Origin: Actinomycetes bacterium
Lineage (GTDB): Bacteria > Actinomycetota > Acidimicrobiia > Spongiisociales > UBA5794
Assembly (NCBI GenBank): GCA_023336875.1
Contig: JAMBLH010000300.1
Coordinates: 1-6,948 of the forward strand
Reading direction: 5' to 3'
DNA length: 6,948 bases
The position numbers and the translations under genes are program-made. This document shows, in pieces, positions 6,238-6,948 of the stretch. The notes under the pieces are model-generated. The model was not told the DNA's origin. It ran no database searches and saw only the letters and a program-made list of their open reading frames with translations. Position 1 is the first letter of the stretch. Every line of letters begins with the position of its first letter.

Positions 6238-6270
6238 GTGCACCTTGCAGCGCCACGCAAGCCAGTGCAC
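6238..6270 (-). terminator. Stem-loop between the EEP-fold gene and the PPOX gene
   Basis: GTGCACCTTGC (6238-6248) pairs with GCAAG (6257-6261) and GTGCAC (6265-6270), forming an 11-bp stem with an 8-nt loop and a 3-nt bulge (CCA, 6262-6264). It begins 9 nt after the stop codon of the upstream EEP-fold gene on the minus strand. No U-tract follows, so it could be a weak terminator, a processing or stability element, or an attenuator ahead of the PPOX gene. Confidence 0.4.
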
Positions 6271-6279
6271 CGGATGGCG

Positions 6280-6945
6280 TTACACCTCGATGTCGACGAT
6301 GAGGGCCCGATGATCGGTTCCGCGTACGCGGGCAATCGAAGTTGTGATGGGGCGGACACCAATCACGAACGCGTGGTCGATGCGCAGCAATCGAGGACCG
6401 AAAAGAAAGTGGGCCCATGTCCTACGTTCGGTTCCTGTGGCACGAGCGGCATCGGTACCGATCCCAGACAACAGCTTGTACTCGGGCCACGAGGGTGACG
6501 CATTCATGTCTCCAATGACCACACCTGCGCGATCCCGCTGATCAACCACATTCGATATCTGTGCGATCTGTCGTCGCCGCTGGGCTCGAGATGCTCGCCA
6601 AGGAAGATCGACGGGATTCGTGAGATGCACGTTGAACACGTCGAGCGGCTGAGCGAGGCCTGGCCAATCGTCAGGATCGAGCCCCGCCACCCAACCTGAA
6701 CGAGCCTCCAGTCCGAGCGAATCGACGGTCACCGGATACTTTGCTGCGATTCCCATCCCGAAGAGGTCTTCGCGAGGATCGAGGCGACCGTACGGGAGGA
6801 CTTCGGCAATCACCGCCTCAGTCTCAAGACCCATCTCCTGGGTACACACGACGTCTGGGTCAGCATCTGTGATAACCATTCGCAGATCATCGGGAGCAGC
6901 GCGATCAACAAGCAGGTTTATGGAGAGGATCCGGAGATGTGGCAT
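6280..6945 (-). CDS. Endonuclease/exonuclease/phosphatase (EEP) fold hydrolase
   Basis: This is a 221-residue metal-dependent phosphohydrolase of the DNase I/exonuclease III/sphingomyelinase fold; substrates in the family range from DNA to phosphoinositides and sphingolipids, so the substrate is undetermined. The full set of fold motifs is visible: Asn10 in LSINLL, Glu37 in TQEM, GMGIAAKYPV (63-72), His107 in NVHLTNP, Asp146 and Asn148 in GDMNASP, Asp190 in IDHAF, and Asp211-His212 in GTDHRAL. No signal peptide or membrane segment is seen, so it is probably cytosolic. The ATG at 6945 is a plausible start because the fold begins immediately (LRILSINLL), but only three bases precede it in the window, so a start further upstream cannot be excluded. 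It lies upstream of the PPOX gene on the same strand. Confidence 0.87.
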   Translation of the reverse strand: MPHLRILSINLLVDRAAPDDLRMVITDADPDVVCTQEMGLETEAVIAEVLPYGRLDPREDLFGMGIAAKYPVTVDSLGLEARSGWVAGLDPDDWPGLAQPLDVFNVHLTNPVDLPWRASRAQRRRQIAQISNVVDQRDRAGVVIGDMNASPSWPEYKLLSGIGTDAARATGTERRTWAHFLFGPRLLRIDHAFVIGVRPITTSIARVRGTDHRALIVDIEV

Positions 6946-6948
6946 GAA

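Noticed and set aside
5697..6302. 201-codon plus-strand open frame
   Set aside because: Antisense to the PPOX gene, which has clear family motifs and a ribosome-binding site.
6204..6362. N-terminal extension of the PPOX protein to an ATG at 6362
   Set aside because: Would overlap the EEP-fold gene by over 80 nt and add residues unlike the family; the internal GTG at 6203 has a much better ribosome-binding site.
1..6948. Defence system, mobile element, CRISPR array or biosynthetic cluster
   Set aside because: No transposase, integrase, repeat array, toxin-antitoxin pair or biosynthetic core enzyme was seen; the EEP-fold protein alone, without partner genes, is not evidence of a defence nuclease.

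Overview
This is a stretch of ordinary bacterial chromosome, probably from an actinomycete. Six genes are supported, plus several small intergenic DNA or RNA signals. The actinobacterial assignment is an inference. It rests on a CGNR/ABATE-type zinc-finger regulator, a UfaA1-like cyclopropane-fatty-acyl synthase, a PPOX-fold protein of the F420-linked group, and a GGGAAT-N18-GTT sequence upstream of lon. The moderately high GC, below that of Streptomyces, would fit a lineage such as the Acidimicrobiia, but this cannot be settled from the window. No rRNA, tRNA, CRISPR array, insertion sequence or phage gene was seen.

Layout, left to right. Bases 1-758 (minus) hold the 5' part of a YedA-like EamA/DMT exporter that runs off the left edge. 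A 70-bp divergent intergenic region containing an inverted repeat separates it from a plus-strand pair: a small CGNR zinc-finger regulator (829-1404) and, 10 bp later, a YbaK/EbsC-type aminoacyl-tRNA deacylase (1415-1882). This pair converges on a minus-strand block across a 33-bp gap with an imperfect stem-loop. The minus-strand block, in transcription order, is an endonuclease/exonuclease/phosphatase-fold hydrolase (6945-6280), a PPOX flavin/F420-type protein (6203-5739), the ATP-dependent protease Lon (5590-3284), and a cyclopropane-fatty-acyl-phospholipid synthase (3154-1916). Lon and the cyclopropane synthase each seem to have their own promoter.

How the genes may work together. The exporter and the CGNR regulator form a divergent transporter/regulator pair with a shared operator-like repeat. 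The YbaK-type gene probably rides on the regulator's transcript. Lon (protein quality control) and the cyclopropane synthase (membrane lipid modification) are both stress-linked functions, but their adjacency alone does not show a shared pathway.

I did not find a clearly new multi-gene system. The most interesting signals are regulatory: the sigma-R/SigH-like promoter match and the palindrome over the ribosome-binding site of lon, the operator-like repeat in the exporter/regulator gap, and stem-loops at three gene ends.
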